Assembly (NCBI GenBank): GCA_028753945.1
Contig: JAPNXP010000001.1
Location: forward strand, 4,516,501 to 4,580,500
Length of the DNA stretch: 64,000 bases
Direction: 5' to 3'
DNA from: Hexactinellida sp. DTS-2022
Lineage: Eukaryota; Porifera; Hexactinellida
In this document: in pieces, positions 45,477-57,190 of the stretch
How positions within the stretch are numbered: the first letter of the stretch is position 1
Layout of the letters: each line of letters opens with the position of its first letter
The notes under the pieces: generated by a model
The model's database searches: none
Told to the model about the DNA's origin: nothing
What the model saw: the letters and a program-made list of their open reading frames with translations, nothing else
Program-made: the position numbers and the translations under genes

Positions 45477-45757
45477 CTAGCGCGCTTCGCTTGTTAGGTC
45501 GCTTCGCGGTAGAACACAATCACACACCAACCGGTTGGTGTGTGGTTTATATACTTCTAACATTGATTATGAAGCGTAATAGGCTTATAATAATCAAATT
45601 TAATAAGTTAAATTTTAGTTATTACGTCATCATGCAATATTGAGTAAGCACATCGGCAATCTGTTGTGACCAACGTGTCCGCATCATTAATGTGCATGTT
45701 CTATTAAGTTTTCAGATTTTTATCTCTTAGTGGCGCGCGAATTATGTGCGATTAAGT
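45477..45757 (-). mobile_element. Helitron copy (507-bp family), truncated
   Basis: On the minus strand it ends GCGAAGCGCGCTAG at 45477-45480, with hairpin region CACACCAACCGGTTGGTGTG. Matches the family body to about 45757, then the sequence changes. Confidence 0.75.
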
Positions 45758-46162
45758 AACGGATATTTATTTTAATCACATCTATTTAGGTAAGACACGT
45801 GATTATTGGGGCAAACCCAAATATCTACTTTTCTGGTGGCCAGCAGCAATTAAATTTCGAGGATTGAAATCCAAATATAAAATAGACTTATTTACCATCA
45901 TTCAATCCTACTAAAGACTACACTCATCCAGAAAGTGATACGATTAAATCCGATCCGGACAGAGACAGGTCCCCATTAACATCGCGAAGGTATATAGAAA
46001 CTCTAAGTCGGAAACCTCTCTTGACAATGTTTTCAAACCAGCAAATGTTCAAGGAAAACACACTAGTAACCTAACTTTCAATCAAACTTCCGATAGCATC
46101 TCCACCCAAAATACTCACTGAACAGTTAAGGGAAAAGTTAACTCAGAATACCTTTAGGTCCT

Positions 46163-46740
46163 TTAATTAAGAGCAAGAATGTCATTATCCATATAGACTA
46201 TGATCCCAGTACGTTGTAATGTTGAGTCTTTGAATGCATAACCATTATTACAATCCTTGGCTTCCGGATATAAATCGACTGGTAGAGTGAATCCGTTGGA
46301 AAGTTGTTCAGAGTACACTGAAGCCAGATTTTGATCCAATATATTTGGAATGGGTAGAGTAGAAATTGTCGAATATTTTTCAGTTGTTGTAATATCTATT
46401 GGATTGGTTTCTGCTTCCAAATTCAGAAGAATCTTTTTTTAATGTAGATACTTGTTTGCATTTATTATTGAACTCTCACATGTCCATTTATTTTCGGTGA
46501 AAACGAAACAATGAAAAGTCGAATTATCCGTTAAGAAAATAGTTTTATGATCTATGGAGTAGAAAGTTAGATTGTCCTTCTGGTCTGAATCTGAATCCCG
46601 TCTGATAGGGTATTTTCTCGAATTACTACTGAACAATATTCAAAAGTTTGGTAGTGATAGCAATAATTGGTAAGGCATTTCAAACATTCATTCTCCTGTC
46701 TATCGATTATAATTTTCTTCTTCTTAATTTGTAGTTTACC
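46163..46740 (-). pseudogene. Disrupted coding stretch, family unknown
   Basis: Minus-strand frames at 46636-46442 and 46438-46163 are in the same phase and separated by a single TAA within a run of seven A's. An upstream stretch in another frame (46740-46625) encodes a Cys-rich segment (ECLKCLTNYCYHYQTFEYC). Together they resemble pieces of one protein or several exons. No family is recognised. The rest of 46.7-47.8 kb is AT-rich with repeated GGATCTACGATCC words at about 47260 and 47597. Confidence 0.3.
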
Positions 46741-47791
46741 TATATAATAATTCCATTATATTTAAACATTATAAATAAACATGATGGAAGTAATTCTGTT
46801 ATCTTACCTGCTATTACATGATAATCTGTAATTAAACCAAAATTGGATCGATCGAACTTCCATACTTGAGTTTTTTCCATTATAAGGTGAATATATTGAT
46901 CAATTAATCACTAAGTTTGAACTTAAAGACAAGTTCTAACTAACTTCTTAGCGAATACGGACACAGATCACGGTCTTACTTTATCCATTAACATCTCTGT
47001 AACCTTAGTTTGTCTTAACAAAGCAATTTTATTCATTCTGACATGTTGTCATGCTATCGAATATTGTAAAGAACAAGAAATTATGTTTATATTAAAATTA
47101 TTAATCAATATATTGTTTAACAATTCTACCCTTTGAAAGTTATTACCTATTTTAATTCTAATTCTCACCAAAAATTAAAAATGTTAGAAACAATTAATAT
47201 AAAAGGAAAAATTAATCAATAAGGTTCCTAAAAAAATATCCCGATACTAGTTTCTAAGGATCTACGATCCGATCACGATTCTTTTATGATTAAGGTAATG
47301 AATCAAGGCAGAGGTTGACAGTATCTAGTAAGTTTGTTCCAGTATTTGAGTCAAGAGCTCGTTCCATGCCTAAATAAGATCTAATCATTGAGAAAAATAT
47401 GTCTAGCGAAAATTATACGTGTATATAATAGTAATTAGACTGAATTAATTGGTAATAATTATCTCAAAAAGAATATGTGAGCTATTATTAATAAAACTGC
47501 CTAGCTATTAATTTCTGTATTCTAAACCAGAAACAGGATCGGTATCAATTACTAATAATACTTGGATCATAGCTCGATCTGGAGCCTAATTTCCAAAGGA
47601 TCTACGATCCAAACACGATCCTGGAAAATAAATCGCGATCCAGATCATAGATCTTAAGGTCCTTCAATCAATCACATGAACAAATAATTAATTATCGAAT
47701 TTATCAAACTACTAAAACTTTTTGAAATATTGATACATGGTTTGAAAACACCTAAACAAATTTACAGAATAACTAAGAATTCTAAGATAGA

Positions 47792-48643
47792 TCAGTTGCT
47801 ATCTTGGAGCGCAGAGACAGCTGTTCTAAGAATTGCTTCGTATAAGACGAATACACCGACAGCTGTGGACACATGCATTAACATATGACTGCTGAATATT
47901 AAGTCGAAGTAGCCAGGAAATAAAATTTCTGGTATCTTTGTAGCATAGAAAATTCCTCCGATTGCACAAAAAAATAAACTTGAAAAAATTAACCAGTTAG
48001 TTATCATGTCAACTTGTATATGACTGTTAGAGCATACACTGAGTAGAGGCGGGAGTGCTATACATAATGTTGAGATCCCGTAGATCAGAACGCGAAAACC
48101 TTTGGCACTTGGATCATTTAGAACGCGAACAATGAGAATAGTAATGGTCCCAATGATAACCAGTGAGGCAATTGCTAAAATAATGACAACGTTGCTATTG
48201 TATAGTTTAAAATAACTGAAACTGATAGATAGAGACGTGTTCATATAAATTATACCCATTAAGTCAAACTGGTTCAACATACTATTCCAATTAATATGAC
48301 ACGAAAACACATGATAGAACGAAGAGACACCAAAACAAATACAGATACCCTGTAAACCAAAAGAAAGAAAGATCTTATCCTGAAATGTAAGTAAATCACA
48401 GTCAAAATCTTGTTTTAAGAATGAGAGTGGGTAGTACAAAATGTTAGATAAGATAAACAAAAACGCGAATATTGAGGGTACAAAATGAGTCCAGAAATTC
48501 GCAGTTTCGGCATGCAACTTGGCCATACTCTGAATACAAGATGATGATGATACTGTAGGGGCTCGGTGATAGTTAATAATATATGGATTATCTCTCAATA
48601 GTGTATTGTGAGGGATTTGATCATAAGATGTGAGATCATTCAT
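47792..48643 (-). CDS. PAQR (progestin/adipoQ receptor) family membrane protein
   Basis: A single-exon 283-residue multi-pass protein. The family signatures are present: ETANFWTHFVPS at the first helix, FGVSSFYHVFSCH with the zinc-site His, LNQFDLMGIIYMN, and KIPEILFPGYFDLIFSSHML with MHV, which supplies the two other zinc-site His residues. The N terminus resembles the region preceding TM1 in PAQR proteins (LLRDNPYIINYHRAP). Members are 7-TM plasma-membrane, Golgi or mitochondrial proteins with putative ceramidase activity or steroid/adiponectin binding. The zinc ligands look intact. The subgroup is not decided. The gene upstream on the same strand (RPP38-like) ends 170 bases before this start. 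Confidence 0.87.
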   Translation of the reverse strand: MNDLTSYDQIPHNTLLRDNPYIINYHRAPTVSSSSCIQSMAKLHAETANFWTHFVPSIFAFLFILSNILYYPLSFLKQDFDCDLLTFQDKIFLSFGLQGICICFGVSSFYHVFSCHINWNSMLNQFDLMGIIYMNTSLSISFSYFKLYNSNVVIILAIASLVIIGTITILIVRVLNDPSAKGFRVLIYGISTLCIALPPLLSVCSNSHIQVDMITNWLIFSSLFFCAIGGIFYATKIPEILFPGYFDLIFSSHMLMHVSTAVGVFVLYEAILRTAVSALQDSN

Positions 48644-48812
48644 TTCGGCTAATGTACAGGGAAATGTGCATATATTATGATTAGTAAATGTGGATTAGAG
48701 TATCTTAATTAAATAAATAAACAATATAACCATATTTAGGCACAGATTTCTATAAAATTATGCAAACTAATGCTGTTTGTAATAATATTATAATTGTGGA
48801 GAGTTAACATAA

Positions 48813-49373
48813 TTATTTAAATTTAATTTTAGAATGTTTATAAATAGTAAATTCTTGTGTTTTCCTTTTCTTCCCTTTACTAATTGGGCTATTTGACCTT
48901 TCAAATAATTCTTGTATTTCTTTTAACGTCTCTGTTCCGATACCAAAATCCAATTGATTCCTTTTAATCCCGATACAACTGAGTCTTTTTACGTGGAACA
49001 AACTGACCAAAGATTCCAAACTATCAAAAACAACAAAATTTACGTCATATTTTGTTAAAAAATTGTTCAGATGAAATTGTATAACTTCTGGAATTGCATT
49101 TGTTATAATCACAAATTGTAAGAGGTTTTTTTCCAAGCACCGAATCAGTTCGCTAAGCCCAATAATGTAAGGTTTTGTTCCTTTCAAGATCTTTTCAGAA
49201 TCAGACATGACTTGGACACGAGCATGAATTTCGATCAAGTAGCGAGTGAATAGATCTTCAAATTGTGTGATATAACTTGTAGGGACTATATTCCACTTAG
49301 TATCAAAGTTTGTTAGAACAGTTGGATAGATAGGGTGCTTACTTTTCTTAGTTTTAGCAGTTTTAGTTGCCAT
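48813..49373 (-). CDS. RPP38: Probable ribonuclease P/MRP subunit p38 (RPP38), L7Ae fold
   Basis: 186 residues from the ATG at 49373. The open frame extends 60 codons further upstream, but that part (MGYQCVPISSNTD onward) looks unrelated; MATKTAKTKKSKHP is the better start for a basic RNA-binding protein. The L7Ae/L30e-like core spans about residues 70-150: YIIGLSELIRCLEKNLLQFV, then IPEVIQFHLNNFL, then LESLVSLFHVKRLSCIGIKR, matching the pattern of RPP38. The C terminus is Lys-rich (SKGKKRKTQEF). In other animals the protein binds the P3/kink-turn region of RNase P and MRP RNA in the nucleolus. It is shorter than human RPP38. Another L7Ae-type protein is the main alternative. Confidence 0.6.
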   Translation of the reverse strand: MATKTAKTKKSKHPIYPTVLTNFDTKWNIVPTSYITQFEDLFTRYLIEIHARVQVMSDSEKILKGTKPYIIGLSELIRCLEKNLLQFVIITNAIPEVIQFHLNNFLTKYDVNFVVFDSLESLVSLFHVKRLSCIGIKRNQLDFGIGTETLKEIQELFERSNSPISKGKKRKTQEFTIYKHSKIKFK

Positions 49374-50344
49374 TTCGTAAAATCTAGTAATAGTTGCCAA
49401 AAACTGACACGATTGATAATAACAAAATCTTGGACAATTGCTATATTCAACTGGCCGTTTACTAAAATATCCTGACAATCGAACAGTATACAGTGTTTTA
49501 GCAACATTTGTTGAATCTGTATTTGAACTAATTGGGACACATTGGTATCCCAATTAAGCTGTGTCAACTGTATTTAAAGATTAAACCAAGATTATATCGC
49601 ATGAAATTCCTACTAGGCTATAAAATTAAGAAGTTAGGAGTTCAAATAAGGCTGAGCAGGATTCATTATCAGCATTTTGCTTATCCGAATATCGATGATT
49701 TTTATGACATACTGTGTCAGTTACCAGACAAATGAAATTGCAGAGAAATAGGACCTATTCCGTTATTAATCAGAACACAGACCGATTTCCTTTTTGAAAA
49801 TAAATAAATAATATTGCGAGTGAACAATAAATAATATCAACAAGCAACCAATATATCAAGTCATCATAATTTTTTGAATTCCAATAGTTAAGTCAAATAT
49901 AATTACTGGGGAATTGTCAAATAGTTTATTTTTGGTTAGCTGCCGAAGATCAGTATTTGGTATTTGATTGGGAACAAAAAATATTTGGTTGACAAAATAT
50001 ATTTAGTTATATTCATTCATATTACGTGGTTATGAGTTGTTCTATTACGCAAAATTTATCCAAAACTATGTCAACATGTTCTGACCACTACATGTATAAT
50101 ATCTCTGATTGCATCTAGATTCTAGAATGCTTATTTGTTTAATAAATTATGAACTCCTGGTCAACCGAATATCATTAATCGGTTGAACAACTCTTCGGTA
50201 ATCGGCATAGGTTACAACCTTAAAGGATAGCAATCTACGTAATATAAATTTAACTTATTTGACATCAAGAAGTTATATTTGTGTAATATTAGCATTTGTG
50301 ATAGTTTATGTACAGCAAACTCTCGTAACGAAGTGCTTGGGACC

Positions 50345-50535
50345 TGTGAGGAGGAAGTAATGCAAATTGCTTACAGTAGCAGCAGAAGTAATTCATTTAG
50401 GTATACTCAGTAGCTAGTTTGCAGTTAGGAATATAGGTTGATATTTCGTAGTATATTATACAACTAAATACTTCTTGTATGCTAACTCTTTGAAATTAAT
50501 TAATTTTTCGTTGTCAGTGATGAAGATTTCGTGAT
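50345..50535 (+). repeat. Gypsy left LTR
   Basis: Shares GAAGTAATTCATTTAGGTAT, AACTAAATACTTCTT and CGTTGTCAG.GAT with the right LTR at 56674-56863, with many substitutions. The 3' boundary is approximate because the last 20 bases diverge. Confidence 0.8.
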
Positions 50536-51991
50536 AAAGATCGGATTAAGATTTGAAGCCGAACTTGGTTAGCGTGGGTGGCTAGCAATTCCGCCACTAC
50601 ATCAAGATGAGCTAATCAAAGATTGGCAACCATTGTTTTTGGCAGCGGTTGTCCCTTTGCTGGGTAGGAAGGAGGAATAAAAGATAATCCATATGCTCCC
50701 GGCTTGTATCTGCAGGCGCCCGGCAGAGAGGCATTTGTAAGGGAGGTCGTTGAAGAAGTTAAGTCTGTTGAAGAGGAATTATATATGCTAATAGAGGATC
50801 TAAATCCACCAACGGATCCGCAACAGGAAATGTTGAAGCTGTGTCGGTCTGACTGGCATCCAGGCCAGCCAATAGATGACTTCTTTTATCAGTTGAAGTC
50901 GGCAGCCTCAAGCGTCAAGGCACCGCTCTATATGGCGTGTTTGGTAATGGAGAATCAACTCCCACGCACGATATAGGATCAATCCAATCCTGGCTAGGAA
51001 ATCCAGAACGCCAGGAGGTTAGTAACTTACAGGCACGTGATTTCTTAATTTTGTGCGGAAAGAGTTGAATGCCAAAGGTATACCGCAGGATTGGGAAATA
51101 GAAATTTTGGTTGAGTTAAGCTAATTCATGACGCTGTTGACAAACCAATCGAGTCGGACGCAGATAATAGAGATACATTCAAATATGTACTTGGAGAATC
51201 GGATCAAGGGACGATAACAAGAGGTTAACCACGGAGATGTCTTAAGTGCCTATAGTAGGCAAGGGAGAGGTACTTTTTCAGCAACCGAGGCATAACGATT
51301 AAGTAGCGAAACTCCTGGAAAACAAACAGAAACCCCCGATGGAAGAGTAATCAAGGGTGTTGGATATGTGGCAAGGGATGACACATGTCGTTCAATTGTT
51401 CAAAATGTTTCTGTCATAAATGTGGGAAACGCTGGCATATAACTCAAGATTGCAATGCGAGGAAAGTGTTAGTATCCGAGTGAGCAGAGTATCGGACATC
51501 TGACAGTGTATTTATTCGCGTCAAACTAGATTCGGTAGATACATTAGCCATGCAAGACTCCTATGCTCAACCGTCTGTTTGGATCTCAACTTTGTCAAGG
51601 AACATAATATCCCATTATGAGGGAGTACAGTTTCGTTCGAGGGCTAGCAGCCAATCCTGACAGGTGTGCGGAACGGCAGAAATTCAGGTAGACATTGGTG
51701 AAGGACAGATTATCAACCAGAGGTTTTGTATAATTGCTAGTCCAGAACCAACTGTTATCCTTGGATGGGAATTTCTGGAGATGTTTGAGGTTACAACTTT
51801 TGGTTGGCATCAACTCTATCTAATGCAAGTATCATACATGCACTGATGTCAGATTGGGAAAGTTGGTTTCCCGAGAATTTGGACTGGAATATTGACCCGC
51901 AACTTTCGAATGATGAGCAACGAGCGCTATGCGAATTACTCGAGTTATAGTGACGTTTTCGCATTAAACCCAAAGGCTCCATCGGTTACAC

Positions 51992-52158
51992 CAGTGTTTC
52001 TCAACGTGGGCGATACGAGACTCTAGGGGGGCGATAAAATGGCGGTTTGACTTAGAAATGGAACCCGCCCTCCGGTCAGGGAAATAGAATACAGTCTGCG
52101 ATAGGAACTGCCGCGATTCGTTAGAGGGCGACAGACTGAAAAAGGTTGAGAAACGCTG
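51992..52158. mobile_element. 167-bp hAT MITE nested in gypsy
   Basis: An exact 8-bp TSD GGTTACAC lies at 51984-51991 and 52159-52166. Ends are CAGTGTTTCTCAACGTGG and the complement ending GTTGAGAAACGCTG. Confidence 0.92.
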
Positions 52159-53439
52159 GGTTACACCAACAGCTAAACATGCAATTGAAACTGGATCGGA
52201 ACGGTCAGTGAGAACTAGAGGCGTACGTATGTCCCCCAAAGCGGAAAGGGAGGTGTTTAATCAACTGGATCAAATGTTGGAAAAGGTATCGTGAGACCTT
52301 CTTGCTCCCCATGGGCGGCTAGAGTGGTACTAGTGGAGAAGAAAGATAAATCATTGCGTTTTGCTGTCGACTATAGGGGACTAAATGACATTACTCGTAA
52401 GGATGCCTATCCCATCCCAGACGTTAGGGATATGCTAGATAAATTACATGAAAGTGTGTTTTACTCGTGATTGGATGGCGCTTCAGTGTACTGGTTGAAC
52501 CTATTAGAGAAGAGGATATCCCAAGACAGCATATATAATCCAGCGAGGCCAATCCGAATACTGTGCCATGCCCTTTGGGCTAACGAACGCTCCCGCGACG
52601 TACCAGCGAGTTATCGATATGGTGCTTCGTAAGGCATCTACGATCTTAGCAGATGACACGCTGATATATTCACAGAGCTTTCGGAAACACATTAATCACA
52701 TTCAGAATACAATGGAATTATATCGCCAAGCTAAGATGCAACTCCGAAAAGAAAAATGCATCTTGGTCTTTTCGGAAATGGCTTCTCCTATGATTTCAAG
52801 CAAGGAAATGCCCTATGAAGATGGGGGGATGTTAAAGAAAAGAGCTTTCAACATTTAAGGAGAGGGTTAAGTTCAGATTCGGTATGCCTTGTGTTCCCTC
52901 AGACTCAATGGAACAAGACATTTTACATGGAGTGTGGTGCATCAAGAGAGGGAATAGGGGCTGTGCTATCTCAAGAATACGAGGGAAAGCTGAGGTCAGT
53001 TTCCTTCTTTTCAAGTATGCTAAATAAGGCGCAGATAAACTACAGTGCGTCAGAGTTGGTGGCATGGGCAATCGTTGCTGCGGCGAGAAAATGGCGGAAA
53101 TATCTACAAGCTGCTTCATTGAAGGAGATAAGGACGGACCATAACCCATTGCAATGGTTAAGACGTCACGGGGCCCGAGAGGGAAGTTATCCCGTTAGCT
53201 TATCGAACTAGAGTCAATAAACTACAATATTCAGTACATCCGAGGAAAGGACGAAGAGGTTAACAACGAGCCAGAATATTTTGAACAATTTGTTTACCCT
53301 GTCGATAGAGTCTTCCCGAGCTAGGAAATGGGCGCAAGACAATTAGAAGACCCTGCGATAAGAGGTGCGAAGGATCAAATGGAAACTCGTAATATGGTAA
53401 CGGCGTAAAGCATGGCCTACTTACTTAATATACGGCTAT

Positions 53440-53606
53440 CAGGGTTCTACCTAGGATGTTAAATTTTTTGGGGGAAGCTTCCCCCCCACACCCCCCAGTA
53501 GATAGAACCCTGGGCATTAATAGTACATTTTATGATATTTTGGGGGAGAAGCTGAAGTGTTTGGGGGGAAGCTTCCCCCCCCCACCCCCCAGTAAATAGA
53601 ACCCTG
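53440..53606. mobile_element. hAT-like MITE inside the left arm of the 53.4-54.6 kb element
   Basis: Begins CAGGGTTCTACC and ends TAAATAGAACCCTG. An internal tandem duplication repeats the end (CCCCCCAGTAGATAGAACCC at about 53490-53510) and the GGGGGAAGCTTCCCCCC palindrome. Comparison with the intact right arm shows it as an insertion between ATACGGCTAT and ATATATGTCGCC. Confidence 0.75.
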
Positions 53607-53902
53607 GATATATATGTCGCCGAGAAGGCCAAAAAACAAAGAGGCCAGTTTCTAATTTTAATTCTAGGATAAACTTTGCCTCCTATAGTTGTTATTTGGG
53701 TTGTATATGGGGTAATCAACCAATGCGAGTCCATTATAACCACTTTTGAGAATCTCAGATTTGTGGTTATGCTAATTAGGCGCCATTTAATGATAACACC
53801 ACAAATATACAAAAATATATAATTCGAGTCTAAAGAACTACAAGAAAATGAAAATAATTTGCTAAGTATACATTTTCCGAATATATAATGAGAATTAATA
53901 TA

Positions 53903-54091
53903 CAGGTAAACCTCCCAAAGCGGCACCTCCGAGTAGCGGCAACCTCCGAGAAGCGGCACAAAATCAATCTCCCGATGGGTGCCGCTTTGGGAGTTTTACC
54001 TTACGAGCAACCTCCCAAAGCGGCAACCTCCGAGAAGCGGCACAAAATCATTCTCCCGATGGGTGCCGCTTTGGGAGGTTTTCCCGTACTG
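53903..54091. mobile_element. 189-bp TA-flanked MITE with internal duplication
   Basis: Ends are CAGGTAAACCTCCCAAAGCG and the complement ending GTTTTCCCGTACTG, with TA on both sides. CTCCCAAAGCGGCA and GGGTGCCGCTTTGGGAG each occur twice, giving two hairpins in tandem. Confidence 0.82.
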
Positions 54092-55310
54092 TATAAACCA
54101 GCAATTAAAACCGTTTTATGGACGAAAATAGCAAGTTGTAATTCGGATAATACTTGTATTTTAGCATGTGGTTGCTCATAATTAAAAAAAAATTAGAATG
54201 TCGCCATTTTGTGATTTAGTAGCCTTTGGGGTATGAAATATATTCCAATTTTAGTATTCCTATTATAAAATAATTAAAAGTCGCAAGAAAAGAAATTTAT
54301 GATATTTGAAATTTTTTCATTTTACCAAAAATAGTTACTGTCATCATTAAATGGCGCCTAAATAGCTTAACCACAAATCTGAGATTCTCAAAAGTGGTTA
54401 TAATGGACTCGCGATGGGTGATTACCCCATATACAACCCTAATAACAACAATAGGAGGCATAATTTATCCTAGAATGAAAATTAGAAACTGGCTTCTTTG
54501 TTTTATGGCCTTTTCGGCGACATATATAGCCGTATATTAAGTAGGGCCTTAGTAGGCCATGGGTTCGGAAGGTCCATTGAGGAATCAAGTAAATTTGAGA
54601 GTGGTAAAGGGCATATTGTATCGAGGAAATCAACTTGTAGCTCCAGAATCTATGAGAGAAGTGATTTTATCTTCGGCTCATAAGAGAATTAATTCAGGAG
54701 TTTTTCGTACTTTTCATCATGTTGGTAGGAGATTTAATTGGCCGTCAAAGTGGAAAGACGTGATAAATCACTGCGGTTCATATCTTACATGTTTGAGGAA
54801 GAAACGCATTTATAGGAGGAAAGAACCTCTAGTGCCGGTGAAACTCGAAATTAGTCGTTTACGAGCAGTAGTGGCTCTAATTTAGCGGTCCTGCCCTGGT
54901 CCAGTCAAAGATATCGTTATGTTTTGGTTGCTGTGGATCTTTTTCGAAACAGCTGGGAGCCATAGCCATTGAAGGAGAAAGATTCCCCCTCAGTGATTGA
55001 GGCTCTGGAGAATGCATGGTTTAATCGTCACGGTCTTACTCAGATTTTGTTATCTGATCAGGAAAATGCAGTGGATGTCACATGGTACGCGATATGTGTA
55101 GACGATTAGGGATTCAGAAGATTCATTCGTCAGCCTATCATCCACAAGGAGACGGTCAGTACGAAAGGTCAATTCAATCCTTTAAAACCGCGTTACAGTG
55201 CATGCTAGAGGAACGGCATATAACCCAGGCACATTGGCCCAGCCCCAGCCTGCTGCAAGAAATATCTTTCGTATTAAACTCTTTACCAAACGCGAGTACA
55301 GGGTTAAGCC

Positions 55311-55981
55311 GAGTTGACTGAATTAGGCCGAAAATCTAGGCAAAAAATCTGATTTTCTAGGACTGAAATAAGACCGAATGGAATAAGACCGAAAGAAAAT
55401 CAGTTCTGGAATAAGACCGAAAAATATAAGGGCTACTATATGCAGAGGCGGCGCGGCTTTTGGGGGCCCCCGGGTGATCGACCTACTAGTCCCCTTTGTC
55501 CAGGGCCCGGTGGGGCCTGAACAAGGGGCCCCCCTTTGTAATCGATTGAGGGGCCCGCGGGTGAATCACCCGTGCGGGGTGCGGCCGCGCCGCCCATGAC
55601 TATATGCTTAGAAATAGTATGTGTTTGTAAGAATAAAAGTGAAACCTCGACTTTCTAAGCGTGAATTAGGGTTCATTGAGAAAACACTCGACTATCTAAA
55701 GGTGTAATGATTCATGGAGAAAAAACTCGCCTTTCTAAGTGTCTAATATTGATCAGGGTGAAAAGCAGCCCTTATATTTTGCGGTCTTATTCCAGTCCGT
55801 ATTTTTTCGGTCTTATTCCATTCGGTCTTATTCCCGCCCGTTTTTTATTTCGGCCTGATTCCATTCGGTCTTATTCAGGTTTTCCATTCCAGCCCTTATA
55901 TTTTTCGGTCTTATTCAATCGGTCTTATTCCAGATCGTATTTTTTTCGGCCTTAATCCATTCGGTCTTATTCAGGTTTCCC
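55311..55981. mobile_element. 671-bp inverted-repeat element, 8-bp TSD, nested in gypsy integrase
   Basis: An exact 8-bp TSD GTTAAGCC lies at 55303-55310 and 55982-55989. Skipping the insert restores the integrase-region frame across the junction. Ends read GAGTTGACTGAATTAGGCCG and, on the other strand, GGGAAACCTGAATAAGACCG. Internally built of GGTCTTATTCC repeats in both orientations. Carries a nested hAT MITE at 55443-55598. Confidence 0.85.
55443..55598. mobile_element. 156-bp GC-rich hAT MITE, third nesting level
   Basis: An exact 8-bp TSD ACTATATG lies at 55435-55442 and 55599-55606. Ends are CAGAGGCGGCGCGGC and GCCGCGCCGCCCATG. Far GC-richer than its host DNA (GGGGCCCCCCGGG blocks). 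Confidence 0.88.
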
Positions 55982-56673
55982 GTTAAGCCCACATGAAATA
56001 ATGTTTGGATCACAATTACGTCTCCGTTGGATAAATGATTACTTTTGGGAAAAACAATGATGAATATGTAGAGCCACAAGAGTATAAAAAATCAACTGCA
56101 CTTCGCAATGATAAGCTATGGGAACAAGTGCGGGAAAAGACAGCTGTTACTCAGGTCAAAATGAAACGATACTATAATCGAGGAGCGGTTCGAAGTGATA
56201 TCAAAGGAGATGGGTGCTTTAAAAAAACAACCACGCAGCAAACACTGTATCTCCACTCTTTGATGGCCCATGGATAGTCGCGAAACGAAGAGGAACGAAT
56301 GCCCACCTAAGGAATCATGAAAGCGGGAAGATAAGAGTAGTGCACGTGAATAAATGCAAGAAGATACCACACTTCGGTGAGGAGTATGCAAGCGATGGCA
56401 CATACGGTTGGTAGGAGGAAAACGCAAGTAGAAACTATCAAAAGAGAACGAAGAGTAGAAGCTGTCAGAACGTGAAGAAAAGTTTTATGAAAGGGAGGAA
56501 AATCCAGTGGTATGGATAGAATCAAATCTAGAGAGCAATAAACCTATTGTTCCTACAAGAAAGTCCAATAGTGTAAGAAACGACACTTTTGGTCTACGGA
56601 TGACTACGTGTACAATATTCTATCTAATACATGTGTAGCATTAATTAAGCATATCGCTGAAAAGGGAAGGTGA

Positions 56674-56863
56674 TGTGAGGAAGTAGGAAAAATTGCTTAA
56701 CAGCAGCAGCAGCAGAAGTAATTCATTTAGGTATACTCATGTACTAGTTTGCAATTAGGATATAGGTTGAGATTCTTAGTAAATTACATAACTAAATACT
56801 TCTTTGTATGGTAACTCTGTGAAATTAACTATTAATCTTCGTTGTCAGCGATTGTTCATCACA
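56674..56863 (+). repeat. Gypsy right LTR
   Basis: 190 bases from TGTGAGG to CATCACA, followed by the GACC target duplication. A CAGCAGCAGCAGCAG run near its start is longer than in the left LTR. Confidence 0.85.
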
Positions 56864-57190
56864 GACCTGTAAATTCCTTCATTATATCCGGACATTCATT
56901 ATAAGTGGATGATAATTAAGATATTTAGTGCTCTGGGGAAAAATTATCATTTCGTTATATCAGACTTGGTTATAACGGGAGTTCGCTGTACAATATAGAT
57001 TTAACCGGAGGTTCCATTTACGTTCCCGTGATGGTTAAGGCTAGTGCATACAGCCGTAAATTTAACCAGTGCCGAAATATAGCACAATAATGTATTAGGA
57101 ACAGATTGAGCTCGCACTAAATTAAACACGAGAAGATTTAATTGGCTGATTCCTAATAAATAACCAAAGATAACAAAGTATGCTGTATTA

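Larger units (their letters stand above)
53411..54561. mobile_element. 1.15-kb inverted-repeat element nested in gypsy integrase/RNase H gap
   Basis: The left arm (CATGGCCTACTTACTTAATA, through AGGCGCCATTTAATGAT near 53795) and right arm (54345-54561) are complementary over about 200 bases. One arm is itself interrupted by a hAT-like insert, and the centre carries a TA-MITE. A fragment of the same family is at 6309-6512. No exact TSD was found. The ends near 54545-54561 show an extra GGGCCTT. Confidence 0.72.
50704..55321 (+). pseudogene. Gypsy gag-pol remnants
   Basis: In order: a gag fragment (50704-50976); a CCHC zinc knuckle (CHKCGKRWHITQDC, near 51415-51456); a protease-region fragment (51664-51846, ending in ILGWEFLEM); reverse transcriptase pieces (about 52300-52800, with FGLTNAPATYQR and an ADDTLIYS catalytic box); RNase H (52891-53211); and integrase (54559-54885, and 55082-55321 with AYHPQGDGQYER). 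Numerous frameshifts and stops, plus transposon inserts at 51992-52158 and 53411-54561, make it non-functional. A gypsy-family pol order (RT-RNase H-integrase) is shown. Confidence 0.85.
50345..56863 (+). mobile_element. Ty3/gypsy LTR retrotransposon, degenerate, with nested inserts
   Basis: Two diverged LTRs of about 190 bases (50345 to about 50535; 56674-56863) start TGTGAGG and the right one ends CATCACA. The 4-bp target duplication GACC is at 50341-50344 and 56864-56867. A purine tract AAAAGGGAAGG precedes the right LTR. Gag, protease, reverse transcriptase, RNase H and integrase remnants lie in order between them. Total 6.5 kb including four directly nested transposons. Confidence 0.92.
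50313..56988. mobile_element. TA-flanked MITE split by a gypsy element
   Basis: Left part CAGCAAACTCTCGTAACGAA (50313 on) and right part ending GGTTATAACGGGAGTTCGCTG (to 56988) are inverted ends with TA outside both. Together with the gypsy target duplication they form a short pogo-like MITE of about 155 bases, into which the 6.5-kb gypsy element inserted. Confidence 0.7.

Noticed and set aside
49374-49553. 60-codon N-terminal extension of the RPP38-like frame
   Set aside because: Its composition differs and the basic MATKTAKTKKSK start fits the family better.
53459-53959. Minus-strand frame of 166 codons
   Set aside because: It runs through three nested transposon segments and an inverted-repeat arm, with no domain.
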